64,000 bases of DNA from SAR324 cluster bacterium (lineage in GTDB: Bacteria > SAR324 > NAC60-12). The DNA lies in contig JADGAV010000001.1 in NCBI GenBank assembly GCA_015231825.1, positions 62,001-126,000 of the forward strand, in the 5' to 3' direction. The notes under the pieces are model-generated. The model was not told the DNA's origin and did no database searches. It saw only the letters and a program-made list of their open reading frames with translations. Below, piece after piece: positions 16,850 to 25,819 of this stretch (positions within the stretch are counted from its first letter, which is position 1; every line of letters starts with the position of its first letter). The translations under genes and the position numbers were made by a program.

Positions 16850-17328
16850 GATTCAGCACTTTCACTATAGGTAATGGTGACTCTTTTTGGGTTCCTGATT
16901 TCGATTTTGTTTGTCAAGACTACTATGACTGATTCTAAAAGGTATACAGAAAATTTAAATTTGGGCAAATTTGCAATTTAAAAAGATCTTTGATAGGTTT
17001 GGCCATTCTAGACATGATCAACTTTTGGCAGGATAGGTAAACATTGCATAGCCTACTCTCTGAACGCCAATGCCATTACGGCAATGTCCGCCTAAAACAG
17101 CAGCTCCGAAAAGCTCTTGGTCAAAGGGGTGAAAAAACAGCAATCCTGCATGCAGGTCGATTGTTTTTAGAATGTTAAGAAAAATCAATTCGGAACCAAT
17201 AATTGATAATCAATGTTCTTGTGGAGGTTCTCGGGAATACACGGTCTCTAAAATTAGAGAAAATCCCTTCCTGCCAAACAAATTCCTGTCACAGAAAATT
17301 TGCTTATCTGTCAAAAAGGAGAATGAGA
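16850..17328. other. Divergent intergenic region with inverted repeat
   Basis: About 480 bp between the SDR and ABC importer genes with no supportable coding frame. It holds the perfect inverted repeat at 16957-16972 in AT-rich sequence and an imperfect CAATGCC/GGCAATG pair near 17070-17088. It presumably carries promoters for both flanking genes. Confidence 0.5.
16957..16972. promoter_or_regulatory. Candidate operator: AAATTTG-GG-CAAATTT
   Basis: Perfect 7-bp inverted arms with a 2-bp spacer, about 110 bp upstream of the SDR start and 360 bp upstream of the importer start. The size suits a dimeric repressor. No regulator gene is adjacent. Confidence 0.3.
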
Positions 17329-19050
17329 ATGGATGAAAGAAAACTAGGAAAAGTGCATGCCGCAATCCCGGATATGCTGCAGCAAGTCAAGAAGGGTAAG
17401 TTGAGTCGCCGTGAATTTATCATAAACAGCGCCTTATTGGGTTTGTCTGCCACGGCTGCGTACTCTCTGGTGGGGCTTAAAGAATTCGGCATTCCAGCGG
17501 CTCACGCACAAACACCCAAAAAAGGAGGGACACTGCGAGTGTCAATGCAGGTGCAGGAGATGACGGATCCTGCGACCTTTGATTGGACTGAAAAATCGAA
17601 CGTCGCCCGCCATATCGGTGAATATCTGACAATGTGGGGAGAGGACAATGTGACGCGCCCTTACCTGGCAGAAAGCTGGAGTACCTCGGATGATCTGACC
17701 GAATGGACCTTCAAATTGCGCAAAGGAGTTAAATGGCACAATGGAGACGAATTCAACGCAGATGACGTCATCTTCAATTTTACCCGTTGGCTGGATCCAA
17801 AAACCGGATCCTCCAATATAGGCCTCTTTTCTTCGATGGTTGAATCCTTTGACACGGGCAAGAAAGATAAGGATGGCAAAGCGGTCATGTCAAAGCGCAT
17901 GATTGACGGGGCTATTACCAAAATCGATGACTATACCGTAAAATTTAAAACCAGCTCTGCAACGCTTTCCTTCCCTGAGAATCTCTTCAATTACCCGACG
18001 ATGATCATGCATCGCGACTTCGAGAAAAATGGTAAAGACTTCTCGAAAAAACCGATTGGGACGGGACCTTACACCTTGGAAGAATTTAAAATTGGAGAAC
18101 GTGCAGTTCTGAAAAGAACCGGAATGCCATATTGGGGAGAAAAATTAGACAATCCCTATATCGGCGGTCCTGTCTTCCTGGACAAAATTCAATATGTTGA
18201 CCATGGCAAACCGGGTCCCACCGTAATTGGCGCCTATGCTTCAGGACAGGTGGATGCCATCTATGCATTTGATATTGCCCAGCAGCAGATGGTGGAAAGT
18301 TTGCCCGATACGACGATCTACACCGCCAGTTCTTCAATCACCGGGGTCATGCGCATGCGTGTTGTAGAAAAACCATTTGACAATAAAAAGCTGCGTCAGG
18401 CGGTCCAAGCCTGCTGCGATATCGATGCATTTTCAAAGCTGATTTTTGGTGGAAGAGCCAACGTTGGTGAACACCATCACGTCGCGCAAATCCATCCGGA
18501 ATATTTTGAATTGCCGAAACCGAAACAAAATATAGAAAAAGCAAAAAAACTGTTGGCGGAAGCCGGCTATCCCAATGGGATCGAACTGACCATGGCAATC
18601 GGTAACACCAGTGGAGAATGGCAGACCCAGGTTGGTGAAATCCTAAAGCAGCAGGCAGCTCAGGCGGGTATAACCATCAATCTCAACGTGATGCCTTCTG
18701 CCAAGTTTTGGGAAATCTGGGACAAAGCCCCATTTGGTTTGACGGAATGGACGCATCGTCCTTTAGGAGTGATGGTGTTGGGACTTGCATATCGCAGCGG
18801 TGTGCCGTGGAACGAGACAGGATATAACAATCCGGAATTTGATAAGGCGCTGAGTGAAGCTGAAACCATTGCAGATCCAGCACAGCGAAAAGCAAAAATG
18901 GAAAAAGTCCAAAAAATTCTGCAGGAAGACGCCATTATGGTGCAGCCGGTTTGGGTCCCCAGTTTTGCTTTGGCCAATAATAAAGTGAAAGGGTACACCG
19001 CTCACCCGACCCGCTATCATCTCTACCACAAAGTCTGGATTGATGCCTGA
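17329..19050 (+). CDS. Peptide/oligopeptide ABC transporter substrate-binding protein (Tat-exported)
   Basis: 573-residue SBP_bac_5-type binding protein. I place the start at ATG 17329 (MDERKLGK) because AAGGAG lies 7 nt upstream. The N-terminus carries a twin-arginine signal, KLSRREFIINS, followed by a hydrophobic stretch and cleavage near AHAQT, so it is exported folded. Family motifs include LRKGVKWHNGDEFNADDV near 120 and the GTGPYTLEEF region near 245. It opens an operon with two permeases and a fused ATPase (to 23174). The ligand is probably a peptide or amide-bearing small molecule, given the nearby amidase gene. Confidence 0.9.
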   Translation: MDERKLGKVHAAIPDMLQQVKKGKLSRREFIINSALLGLSATAAYSLVGLKEFGIPAAHAQTPKKGGTLRVSMQVQEMTDPATFDWTEKSNVARHIGEYLTMWGEDNVTRPYLAESWSTSDDLTEWTFKLRKGVKWHNGDEFNADDVIFNFTRWLDPKTGSSNIGLFSSMVESFDTGKKDKDGKAVMSKRMIDGAITKIDDYTVKFKTSSATLSFPENLFNYPTMIMHRDFEKNGKDFSKKPIGTGPYTLEEFKIGERAVLKRTGMPYWGEKLDNPYIGGPVFLDKIQYVDHGKPGPTVIGAYASGQVDAIYAFDIAQQQMVESLPDTTIYTASSSITGVMRMRVVEKPFDNKKLRQAVQACCDIDAFSKLIFGGRANVGEHHHVAQIHPEYFELPKPKQNIEKAKKLLAEAGYPNGIELTMAIGNTSGEWQTQVGEILKQQAAQAGITINLNVMPSAKFWEIWDKAPFGLTEWTHRPLGVMVLGLAYRSGVPWNETGYNNPEFDKALSEAETIADPAQRKAKMEKVQKILQEDAIMVQPVWVPSFALANNKVKGYTAHPTRYHLYHKVWIDA

Positions 19051-19064
19051 TCCAGTTCAAAATA

Positions 19065-19093
19065 CAATGGTCTGCAACTGTTGCGGACCATTG
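19065..19093 (+). terminator. Intercistronic stem-loop after binding-protein gene
   Basis: A 12-bp stem (arms 19065-19076 and 19082-19093, one G-U pair) with a 5-nt loop lies 15 bp after the stop codon of the binding protein and well before the permease gene. Only a weak T-run follows. Such hairpins commonly stabilise the upstream message or attenuate read-through so the binding protein is made in excess. Confidence 0.6.
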
Positions 19094-19231
19094 CTCCCGT
19101 TTTGCAGTTCTTTCTTGTTTCAAGCTTTTATGCATGCGGCACAAAACATTCGCAGAAACGTAACGCCTATAGACTGATATGAATCTGCATAAAGGAAATT
19201 AACTTACAAGTTGACCCTCCGAGGTAAGCGT

Positions 19232-20164
19232 ATGTTAGTTATGCTTTTCAAAAGAATCGTTGCAATGGCGCTGGTCATGCTGGTGGTTTCTTTAATTCTG
19301 TTTGTTATCTTTGAAACCGACAAGCTGGCAGTAGCCGGCAAGGTTCTAGGACCCTATTCCTCTGTTGAACAACGAGAATTGTGGTTGAGTCAGAATGGCT
19401 ATGATGCGTCTTTCTCGACTCGGTATCTGAAATGGGTAGGTAACGCAGTTCAAGGGGATTTCGGCAGCTCCCTGCAGCTCAAAGTTCCCGTCTCGGAAGT
19501 TTTGTGGCCGCGCCTCTTTAACACCGGGATTTTGGCGCTGTGCCTGTTCTCAATCATGATACCTTTGTCTTTGACTCTTGGAATTCTGGCAGGAATGAAA
19601 GAGGGCTCCTGGCTGGATCGTTCGGTCTCGACATTGTCCGTTTTTACCACCTCCATTCCCGAATTCGCTTCGGCGACGCTGTTGACGGCGGTGTTTGTTT
19701 TCTCTTTAAAATGGCTGCCCGGGACATCAGCTATGAGTGATGGATTCGAGTGGAACCAAATGATTCTTCCTGTGCTGGTTCTCCTGATGTATGATTTTGG
19801 CTACGTCGCGCGGATGACGCGTGCTTCGATGGCTGAAGTCATGCATTCGCAGTATATCCGCACCGCCATCCTGAAAGGACTTCCCTATTGGACGATCATC
19901 CTTAAACATGCTTTACGCAATGCCCTGATCGCCCCTTTCACTATCATTGTCCTTCAGTTGAACTGGCTCCTGTCTGGAGTGATAGTAGTTGAGGTGTTTT
20001 TCGCCTACAAGGGATTTGGAAAACTATTACTGGATGCTGCTTTGTTTGGTGATATTTACGTCATTGAGGCGTGCACCTTGGTTGCTGTTTTTGTGGCCGT
20101 TTTTTCCCAGTTTATTTCTGATGTCGGTTATACCTTTTTAAATCCACGGATACGCTTTTCCTAG
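19232..20164 (+). CDS. Peptide ABC transporter permease (DppB-like)
   Basis: 310-residue inner-membrane permease with six predicted helices. The ATG at 19232 has GAGG 7 nt upstream and is preferred over the TTG at 19211. Residues near 235-250 (ILKGLPYWTIILKHALRNALIAP) form the EAA loop that contacts the ATPase. The first periplasmic loop with GDFGSSL is typical of DppB/OppB. Second gene of the importer operon; 9 bp separate it from the DppC-like gene. Confidence 0.92.
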   Translation: MLVMLFKRIVAMALVMLVVSLILFVIFETDKLAVAGKVLGPYSSVEQRELWLSQNGYDASFSTRYLKWVGNAVQGDFGSSLQLKVPVSEVLWPRLFNTGILALCLFSIMIPLSLTLGILAGMKEGSWLDRSVSTLSVFTTSIPEFASATLLTAVFVFSLKWLPGTSAMSDGFEWNQMILPVLVLLMYDFGYVARMTRASMAEVMHSQYIRTAILKGLPYWTIILKHALRNALIAPFTIIVLQLNWLLSGVIVVEVFFAYKGFGKLLLDAALFGDIYVIEACTLVAVFVAVFSQFISDVGYTFLNPRIRFS

Positions 20165-20173
20165 GAGACTCAC

Positions 20174-21055
20174 ATGGATACCACCAATGAAACGATTCAA
20201 CGTCCTTCAGCACTGGGGAAAATTCTCAGAGGGATGGGTCTGCTCAGGGAATCTCCGATTGCCATGCTGGGAGCAGCATTGGTGATGTTTTGGGTTGTGA
20301 TGGCCATTATCGCGCCGATCCTTCCTCTGCATAGCCCTCTGGATCCGATCATGCCTTTTCAAAAAATTGGCGCCGCTGCTCCCGATGGCAGTACCTTCTG
20401 GCTTGGGACAGATCATAAGGGACGCGATATTTTGTCCCGTGTGATCTGGGGTTCGCAAAGAGTGCTGATTTGGGCGACGCTGTCCACGGTCGTTGCTTAT
20501 ATCGTAGGAATGGTGATGGGGTCGATGGCGGGGTACCTGGGCGGTTGGTGGGATGAGGCGATTTCATTTGTTGCGAATGTCCTGCTTTCATTCCCTGTGA
20601 TGATTCTCTACATCCTCATCATCAGTTATCTTGGTGCGTCAGGTGTTAATATTGTTATTGCAGTGACATTTGCTTCAGGTCCGGGGATTATGAGAATCGT
20701 ACGCGGATTGGTTCTGGATTTGAAAAATCGTGATTATATTTCTGCCGCTCAGACCCGGGGCGAACCCGCATGGCGCATCATGTTCATCGAATTGCTGCCC
20801 AATGCCCGGGGGCCCTTGATTGTTGATTCCTGCCTTCGCCTTGGTTATACCGTTGTTGCTATTGCGACTCTGGGCTTTCTCGGCCTCGGATTGCCACCGC
20901 CCGATCCTGATTGGGGACTGATGATCAAGGAAGCGGTACCCCTGGGAAGTTTTGCAGGACATGCGATGGTGATTCCTGCCTTGGCACTTTCATCATTGAT
21001 TTTGGGATTCAACTTTCTCGCAGATGGGGTGCGTGAGATTTCATTGAAGGATTAG
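20174..21055 (+). CDS. Peptide ABC transporter permease (DppC-like)
   Basis: 293-residue permease. The loop sequence FWLGTDHKGRDILSRVIWG near 75 and the EAA loop with TRGEPAWRIMFIELLPNARGP near 195 are DppC/OppC hallmarks, as is the ending GVREISLKD-like tail. AGGAG precedes the ATG. It pairs with the product of 19232-20164 and is followed after 4 bp by the fused ATPase gene. Confidence 0.92.
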   Translation: MDTTNETIQRPSALGKILRGMGLLRESPIAMLGAALVMFWVVMAIIAPILPLHSPLDPIMPFQKIGAAAPDGSTFWLGTDHKGRDILSRVIWGSQRVLIWATLSTVVAYIVGMVMGSMAGYLGGWWDEAISFVANVLLSFPVMILYILIISYLGASGVNIVIAVTFASGPGIMRIVRGLVLDLKNRDYISAAQTRGEPAWRIMFIELLPNARGPLIVDSCLRLGYTVVAIATLGFLGLGLPPPDPDWGLMIKEAVPLGSFAGHAMVIPALALSSLILGFNFLADGVREISLKD

Positions 21056-21059
21056 CGCT

Positions 21060-23174
21060 ATGGAAAATCAATCACCAATATTGGATATCAAGAATCTCTG
21101 CATTTCCTACTACACCCGTGCCGGAGAAATTCCGGCAGTAGTGGATTTTTCGCTGGAAGTGAAACAAGGGGAAACCATCGGGATTGTGGGGGAATCCGGG
21201 TGTGGAAAATCGACGGTGGCGATGGCAATCATGCAGCACATGGGAGCCAATGGAGGGATCAAAAGCGGCAGCATTAAATTTAAAGGGCGGGATATGACGC
21301 AGATGTCCGCCGAAGAATTGCGTCAGCTTCGCGGATCAGAAATCGCCATGATCTATCAGGAACCTTTTGCCTCCTTGAATCCTAGTCTGAAAATCAGCAC
21401 TCAATTGATGGAAGTGCCTCTCACGCATGAAAGTATTTCAGTTGATGAGGCCCGCCAGCGGACCATTCAGATTTTGGCGGATGTCAAACTTCCGGATCCC
21501 GAGCGAATTTTGAATTCTTATCCACATCAGCTCTCAGGTGGCCAACAGCAACGTGTTGTGATTGCAATGGGATTGCTCTCGAATCCTGCACTGCTGCTGT
21601 TGGACGAACCTACCACGGCGCTCGATGTGACTGTCGAGGCGGGAATCGTCAAGCTGATTGCTGATATCAGCAAAAAATACGGGACTTCGCAAATCTACAT
21701 CTCTCACAACCTTGGTTTGATCCTTGAAACCTGTGATCGGGTTTTTGTGATGTATTCCGGCGAAGTTGTTGAAGAAGGAACTATAGATTCTCTATTCACG
21801 TGGCCGAGGCACCCCTACACTCATGGTCTTTTTGGCTGTATCCCTCTGCCAACGGCTGACAAAAACGCTGCACCGCTTAAACCGATCAGAGGACAGTTAC
21901 CGTTGCCGTTTGAGCGTCCTCAAGGATGTTATTTCGGCCCGCGATGCGACCATTTTGTTCAAGGGCGTTGTGATGGTGAGCATGTTGAAATGGAGCAGAT
22001 CAAGGGCAGCGCTGCCGACCATCGAGCTCGCTGTCTTCGTTGGAATGAGATTGAAATCGATGCTGAAATCCCGGAAGGAGCCGCTAAAGCTGCAATCGAA
22101 GTTGGTAAAAGGGTTCTTGAAGTCAAGAAAATGAAGAAGTATTATGAGGTGGTCAACAATTCGTTCAATGCAATCATCTCCGGCAATCGAGTTCGTCAGG
22201 TAAAAGCTAATGAAGAATTGAATTTTATTGCTCACGAAGGAGAAACGGTTGCCATTGTCGGGGAATCCGGGTGTGGAAAATCTACCTTTGCCAAAGTCCT
22301 CATGGGTCTTGAAACTGGAACGGACGGGGAGATCATTCACAAAGGAAACGAGATCTCCGAAATTCCTGTCAAATCGCGGTCCAGCGGTCAGATCAGTTCA
22401 CTTCAGATGGTTTTTCAAAACCCCTTTGATACCCTCAATCCCTCCCAAACAATTGGTTCCCAAATCAGCCGGGTGATCAAAATGTTTGATATCGAGAAAA
22501 ATAAAGATAAAATCTACGAGATGGTGATGAAGCTGCTCGACACGGTCAAACTTCCTCGTGATTTCTATTATCGCCGTCCTCGTCAATTGTCAGGAGGGCA
22601 AAAGCAACGGATAGGGATTGCACGTGCGTTTGCAGGAAATCCTTCTATGGTGATTGCAGATGAGCCTGTCTCGGCCCTGGATGTTTCTGTCGCAGCGGCT
22701 GTTACCGAACTTCTGATGGAAATCCAGCGTGAGCACAAAACGACGCTCTTATTTATTAGCCATGATCTCAGTGTGGTCCGCTACCTGTCGGATCGAGTCG
22801 TGGTCATGTATCTGGGGCAAATCATGGAACGAGGGGATACCGACCAGATTTTTTCTCCCCCTTATCATCCTTACACGGAAGCGTTGCTGTCTGCTGTTCC
22901 AATTGCCGATCCTGAGGTGAATAAACGTGAAATTGTTTTGGAGGGAAACATACCAAGCCCTCTGAATCCTCCGAAAGGCTGTCCGTTTTCTACACGTTGT
23001 CACAGACGAATAGGAGAGATTTGTGACAGTCAGCCGCCTCCTGATCAGCTTGCTGCGGAACGCCATGTGATCAAATGCCATATTCCTCTTGAAGAATTGG
23101 AGAAAATCGAACCGGTGATCAGCATCCCCGATGCTTCGGCACGAATCCGGAAACCCGAGACCGTCAGTCAGTAA
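21060..23174 (+). CDS. Fused peptide ABC transporter ATP-binding protein (two ABC domains)
   Basis: 704 residues joining DppD- and DppF-type ATPases. Domain 1 (1-320): Walker [10 protein letters not shown] near 43, signature LSGGQQQRV near 159, Walker [13 protein letters not shown]. Domain 2 (350-690): Walker [10 protein letters not shown] near 400, signature LSGGQKQRI near 510, Walker B MVIADEPVSALD. Each ends with the oligopeptide C-terminal domain, with cysteine clusters GCYFGPRC and GCPFSTRC. GsiA of the glutathione importer is fused in the same way. Both active sites look intact. It ends the first importer operon; the amidase follows 96 bp downstream. Confidence 0.94.
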   Translation: MENQSPILDIKNLCISYYTRAGEIPAVVDFSLEVKQGETIGIVGESGCGKSTVAMAIMQHMGANGGIKSGSIKFKGRDMTQMSAEELRQLRGSEIAMIYQEPFASLNPSLKISTQLMEVPLTHESISVDEARQRTIQILADVKLPDPERILNSYPHQLSGGQQQRVVIAMGLLSNPALLLLDEPTTALDVTVEAGIVKLIADISKKYGTSQIYISHNLGLILETCDRVFVMYSGEVVEEGTIDSLFTWPRHPYTHGLFGCIPLPTADKNAAPLKPIRGQLPLPFERPQGCYFGPRCDHFVQGRCDGEHVEMEQIKGSAADHRARCLRWNEIEIDAEIPEGAAKAAIEVGKRVLEVKKMKKYYEVVNNSFNAIISGNRVRQVKANEELNFIAHEGETVAIVGESGCGKSTFAKVLMGLETGTDGEIIHKGNEISEIPVKSRSSGQISSLQMVFQNPFDTLNPSQTIGSQISRVIKMFDIEKNKDKIYEMVMKLLDTVKLPRDFYYRRPRQLSGGQKQRIGIARAFAGNPSMVIADEPVSALDVSVAAAVTELLMEIQREHKTTLLFISHDLSVVRYLSDRVVVMYLGQIMERGDTDQIFSPPYHPYTEALLSAVPIADPEVNKREIVLEGNIPSPLNPPKGCPFSTRCHRRIGEICDSQPPPDQLAAERHVIKCHIPLEELEKIEPVISIPDASARIRKPETVSQ

Positions 23175-23270
23175 ATCTCTCGGCCGGCTGTTCTCACCAC
23201 CACTGCATTTGCATTCCCTGCTTTTGCATTGACTGAAATGCTGAACGTTATAGACAGGAGTTTACCTTTG

Positions 23271-24113
23271 ATGACAGAATTCAGCAAAGCCAATTTGCGA
23301 GTAGGAATGGTGCAGATGACCTCTGCAGCGAATGTGGCAAAAAATATTGAAGCAGTTGGAACATTTTTCGATCAAGCCGAGAAAGAAAACATCGATTTAA
23401 TTTGTTTTCCGGAATGCACGAACCTGATTCAGAGAGATCGAAGCAAAGCCATTCACGAAATTTCCAGCGGGGATCAAAACCCTTTTATTGATTATTGCCG
23501 AAGCAGGGCAGTGGAAGGGAACTTTTGGATTCACACTGGTTCTGTTGCCGTGCGGGACGAGGGGAATGAACTTTTTTCCAATCGTACATTCTTGATTGAC
23601 AATCATGGAGAAATCGTATGTCAATATGACAAAATCCATTTGTTTGATGTAGATTTGGGAAATGGCAGAGTTCATCGTGAATCGCGGCGGTACCAGCCCG
23701 GTCACCGGGCAGTCCTCTGCAAGACGGATTGGGGCCAGTGGGGAATGTCGATCTGCTATGATCTCCGTTTTCCGCATCTTTATCGTCTCTATGCCAAAGC
23801 AGGTGCTACCATTCTTTTTATCCCATCGGCTTTCACGGTTCCCACAGGTGAGATGCATTGGGAAGTTCTTTTGCGCAGCCGGGCAATCGAAAACGGATGT
23901 TATGTCATCGCATCCGCCCAGTGTGGTCATCATGAAGACGGTCGGGTGACATACGGCCATTCGATGATCGTCAATCCCTGGGGTGAAGTTGTTGCGGATG
24001 CGGGTCCGGATCCGGGCATTTTATTCCTTAACCTGGATCTCAATACTGTCCTTGAAAACCGTCAAAGTATTCCCTCTTTGAATAACGAACGAGAGTTCCT
24101 TTCGCCCATTTAA
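23271..24113 (+). CDS. Carbon-nitrogen hydrolase, Nit1/deaminated-glutathione-amidase-like
   Basis: 280-residue nitrilase-superfamily enzyme with the full catalytic triad: E48 in LICFPE, K121 in YDKIHLFDVDL and C162 in SICYDLRFPHLYR. The residues around the triad and GRVTYGHSMIVNPWGEV match the Nit1/YbeM branch, which hydrolyses deaminated glutathione. ATG 23271, with ACAGGAG 10 nt upstream, is preferred over an ATG at 23238 region. Sitting between two peptide-type importers, it may cleave the side-chain amide of an imported compound; the substrate is inferred. A short gap (20 bp) leads to the second binding-protein gene. Confidence 0.88.
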   Translation: MTEFSKANLRVGMVQMTSAANVAKNIEAVGTFFDQAEKENIDLICFPECTNLIQRDRSKAIHEISSGDQNPFIDYCRSRAVEGNFWIHTGSVAVRDEGNELFSNRTFLIDNHGEIVCQYDKIHLFDVDLGNGRVHRESRRYQPGHRAVLCKTDWGQWGMSICYDLRFPHLYRLYAKAGATILFIPSAFTVPTGEMHWEVLLRSRAIENGCYVIASAQCGHHEDGRVTYGHSMIVNPWGEVVADAGPDPGILFLNLDLNTVLENRQSIPSLNNEREFLSPI

Positions 24114-24133
24114 ACTAAATTAGGAGGATTGTT

Positions 24134-25714
24134 ATGTTGAAAACTATTTATAAAACTTTGATAACCGTATTTCTGGCGGCTTTGATGATTGCCGCTCTGA
24201 ATTTTTCAGTTTCTGCTGAAGATCGGCCGGAATTGGTTTTTGCTGTTGACAACCTTTGGCAAACTATGGACCCGGTTGCAGGAATTTCAACTTCAGGAGG
24301 ACGTGTCCATAGCAACGTGTTTGATACCCTGGCAAGACGGAACTTTTATGAAGATGAATATGGCCGCAAGCTGGTGCCGCATCTGGCAACGGGCTGGACA
24401 AAAATATCCCCCAATATTTGGCGAATCGAAATTCGCAAAGGAGTCAAATTTCATGATGGTACGGAAATGACTGCGGAAGATGTGGCGTTTTCCATGTCAG
24501 AGGAGAGAATTTGGGCAAAAAAACCGCTGGCTCCTCGAGGCAAACGCTATGCGCGCGGGATGATTCGCGTCGAAGCAGTCGGCCCCTATACTGTGGAAAT
24601 AGAAACTTCTTCTCCGGACCCCAAATTTCCCAATCGTTTGGTGACTCCACTAGGATTTGTTTTACCCAAAGCTCACTACAAGAAAGTCGGTCATGATGCT
24701 TTCGGGCAAATGCCTGTTGGAACCGGACCTTACAAGGTGACCTATTTTGATCCTTCGGAAAAACTTACTGCTGTTGCCAATGATGACTACTGGAACGGAA
24801 AACCTCCTGCATCAAAAATCACCTGGTTGATCGTCCCTGAATATGGAACTCGATATGCAGGATTAGCAGCGGGCAAATTTGATATCATCTTTGGAATTCC
24901 TGCAGATCAGGAAAAGGTTGTTTCTTCGACGAAAGGCGTAAGACTGCTCAAGCAATCCATTGAAAATTATCCGATGTTTGCCTTCAATATGCTTGCTACG
25001 AAAGATTTGCCCAACAATCCGCTACAGGATGCAAATCTGCGCAAGGCTATTGTAATGGGGGTTGATCGGGATGCCATCACCCAGGCCTTGTGGGGGGATG
25101 CCACTTTTACTCCAGCCCCTTTCAACTTTCCGGAATATGGAGACTACTATGATGAAAACCGAAAGGCACGTTATAGTTTCAATCAGGAGCGTGCTCGTGA
25201 ATTTCTGGCAAAAAGCAGTTACAAGGGTGAAGAACTGGAATGGCATATCACCCGTGGTTTTTACCCGAATTATGAAACCGCTGCCGAAATAATGGTGGAA
25301 CAATGGCTGGAAATAGGGATCAAAGTGAAACTCACTATTGTTGACAACTTCGGGCTCGCTTACAAGCGCCCTTTCCATTTCCTGAATATGTCGATGAGCA
25401 GCGAATTCAATGGAGATCCCTACCGTCCTTTGTGGATGGATTGGGGACCGACTTCCAGCCGCTGCTGTGCAAAACATAAAACCTGGACTCCAACCGACAA
25501 ATTTCTCGAGATCGGCAAAGCATTTGAAGTCGAAACGGATTTTGCCAAACGTAAAGAGGGGTATTTGAAACTGGTGGAAGAATGGGAAAATGTCACACCG
25601 GGAATGTATCTGTGGAGAAATGTTTTGACCTATGCATATCGTGATAAGATAAATTGGGTGACAGGAGCATCTGCACGCACCTTGTTTGATCATCTGCATT
25701 TGCAATTCAAGTAA
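24134..25714 (+). CDS. Peptide ABC transporter substrate-binding protein (Sec-exported)
   Basis: 526-residue SBP_bac_5 protein with a Sec signal peptide (MLKTIYK, hydrophobic core, cleavage near VSAED). Family motifs are RKGVKFHDGTEMTAEDVAFS near 100 and GTGPYKVTYFDP near 195. GGAGGA precedes the ATG. It begins the second importer set (24134-29520). Unlike the first binding protein it uses Sec, not Tat, and its sequence is only distantly similar, so the two systems probably differ in ligand. Confidence 0.9.
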   Translation: MLKTIYKTLITVFLAALMIAALNFSVSAEDRPELVFAVDNLWQTMDPVAGISTSGGRVHSNVFDTLARRNFYEDEYGRKLVPHLATGWTKISPNIWRIEIRKGVKFHDGTEMTAEDVAFSMSEERIWAKKPLAPRGKRYARGMIRVEAVGPYTVEIETSSPDPKFPNRLVTPLGFVLPKAHYKKVGHDAFGQMPVGTGPYKVTYFDPSEKLTAVANDDYWNGKPPASKITWLIVPEYGTRYAGLAAGKFDIIFGIPADQEKVVSSTKGVRLLKQSIENYPMFAFNMLATKDLPNNPLQDANLRKAIVMGVDRDAITQALWGDATFTPAPFNFPEYGDYYDENRKARYSFNQERAREFLAKSSYKGEELEWHITRGFYPNYETAAEIMVEQWLEIGIKVKLTIVDNFGLAYKRPFHFLNMSMSSEFNGDPYRPLWMDWGPTSSRCCAKHKTWTPTDKFLEIGKAFEVETDFAKRKEGYLKLVEEWENVTPGMYLWRNVLTYAYRDKINWVTGASARTLFDHLHLQFK

Positions 25715-25720
25715 AAAAGT

Positions 25721-25749
25721 ACTGCTGTTCGTGCTGATCCGGCAGCAGT
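25721..25749 (+). terminator. Intercistronic stem-loop after second binding-protein gene
   Basis: ACTGCTG (25721-25727) pairs with CAGCAGT (25743-25749) around a 15-nt loop, 6 bp after the stop codon and ahead of the fused ATPase gene. Position parallels the hairpin at 19065-19093, suggesting the same role in favouring the binding-protein message. Confidence 0.45.
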
Positions 25750-25819
25750 GTCTTCCAATTGGATTCAGCGTCTTTAGCGGGCCTGACTTCGGGCTCATCT
25801 CGGATATAAGGCCGTTGCC

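Noticed and set aside
17203..17328. 42 extra N-terminal codons on the first binding protein
   Set aside because: The AAGGAG site favours the ATG at 17329 and the Tat signal begins after it.
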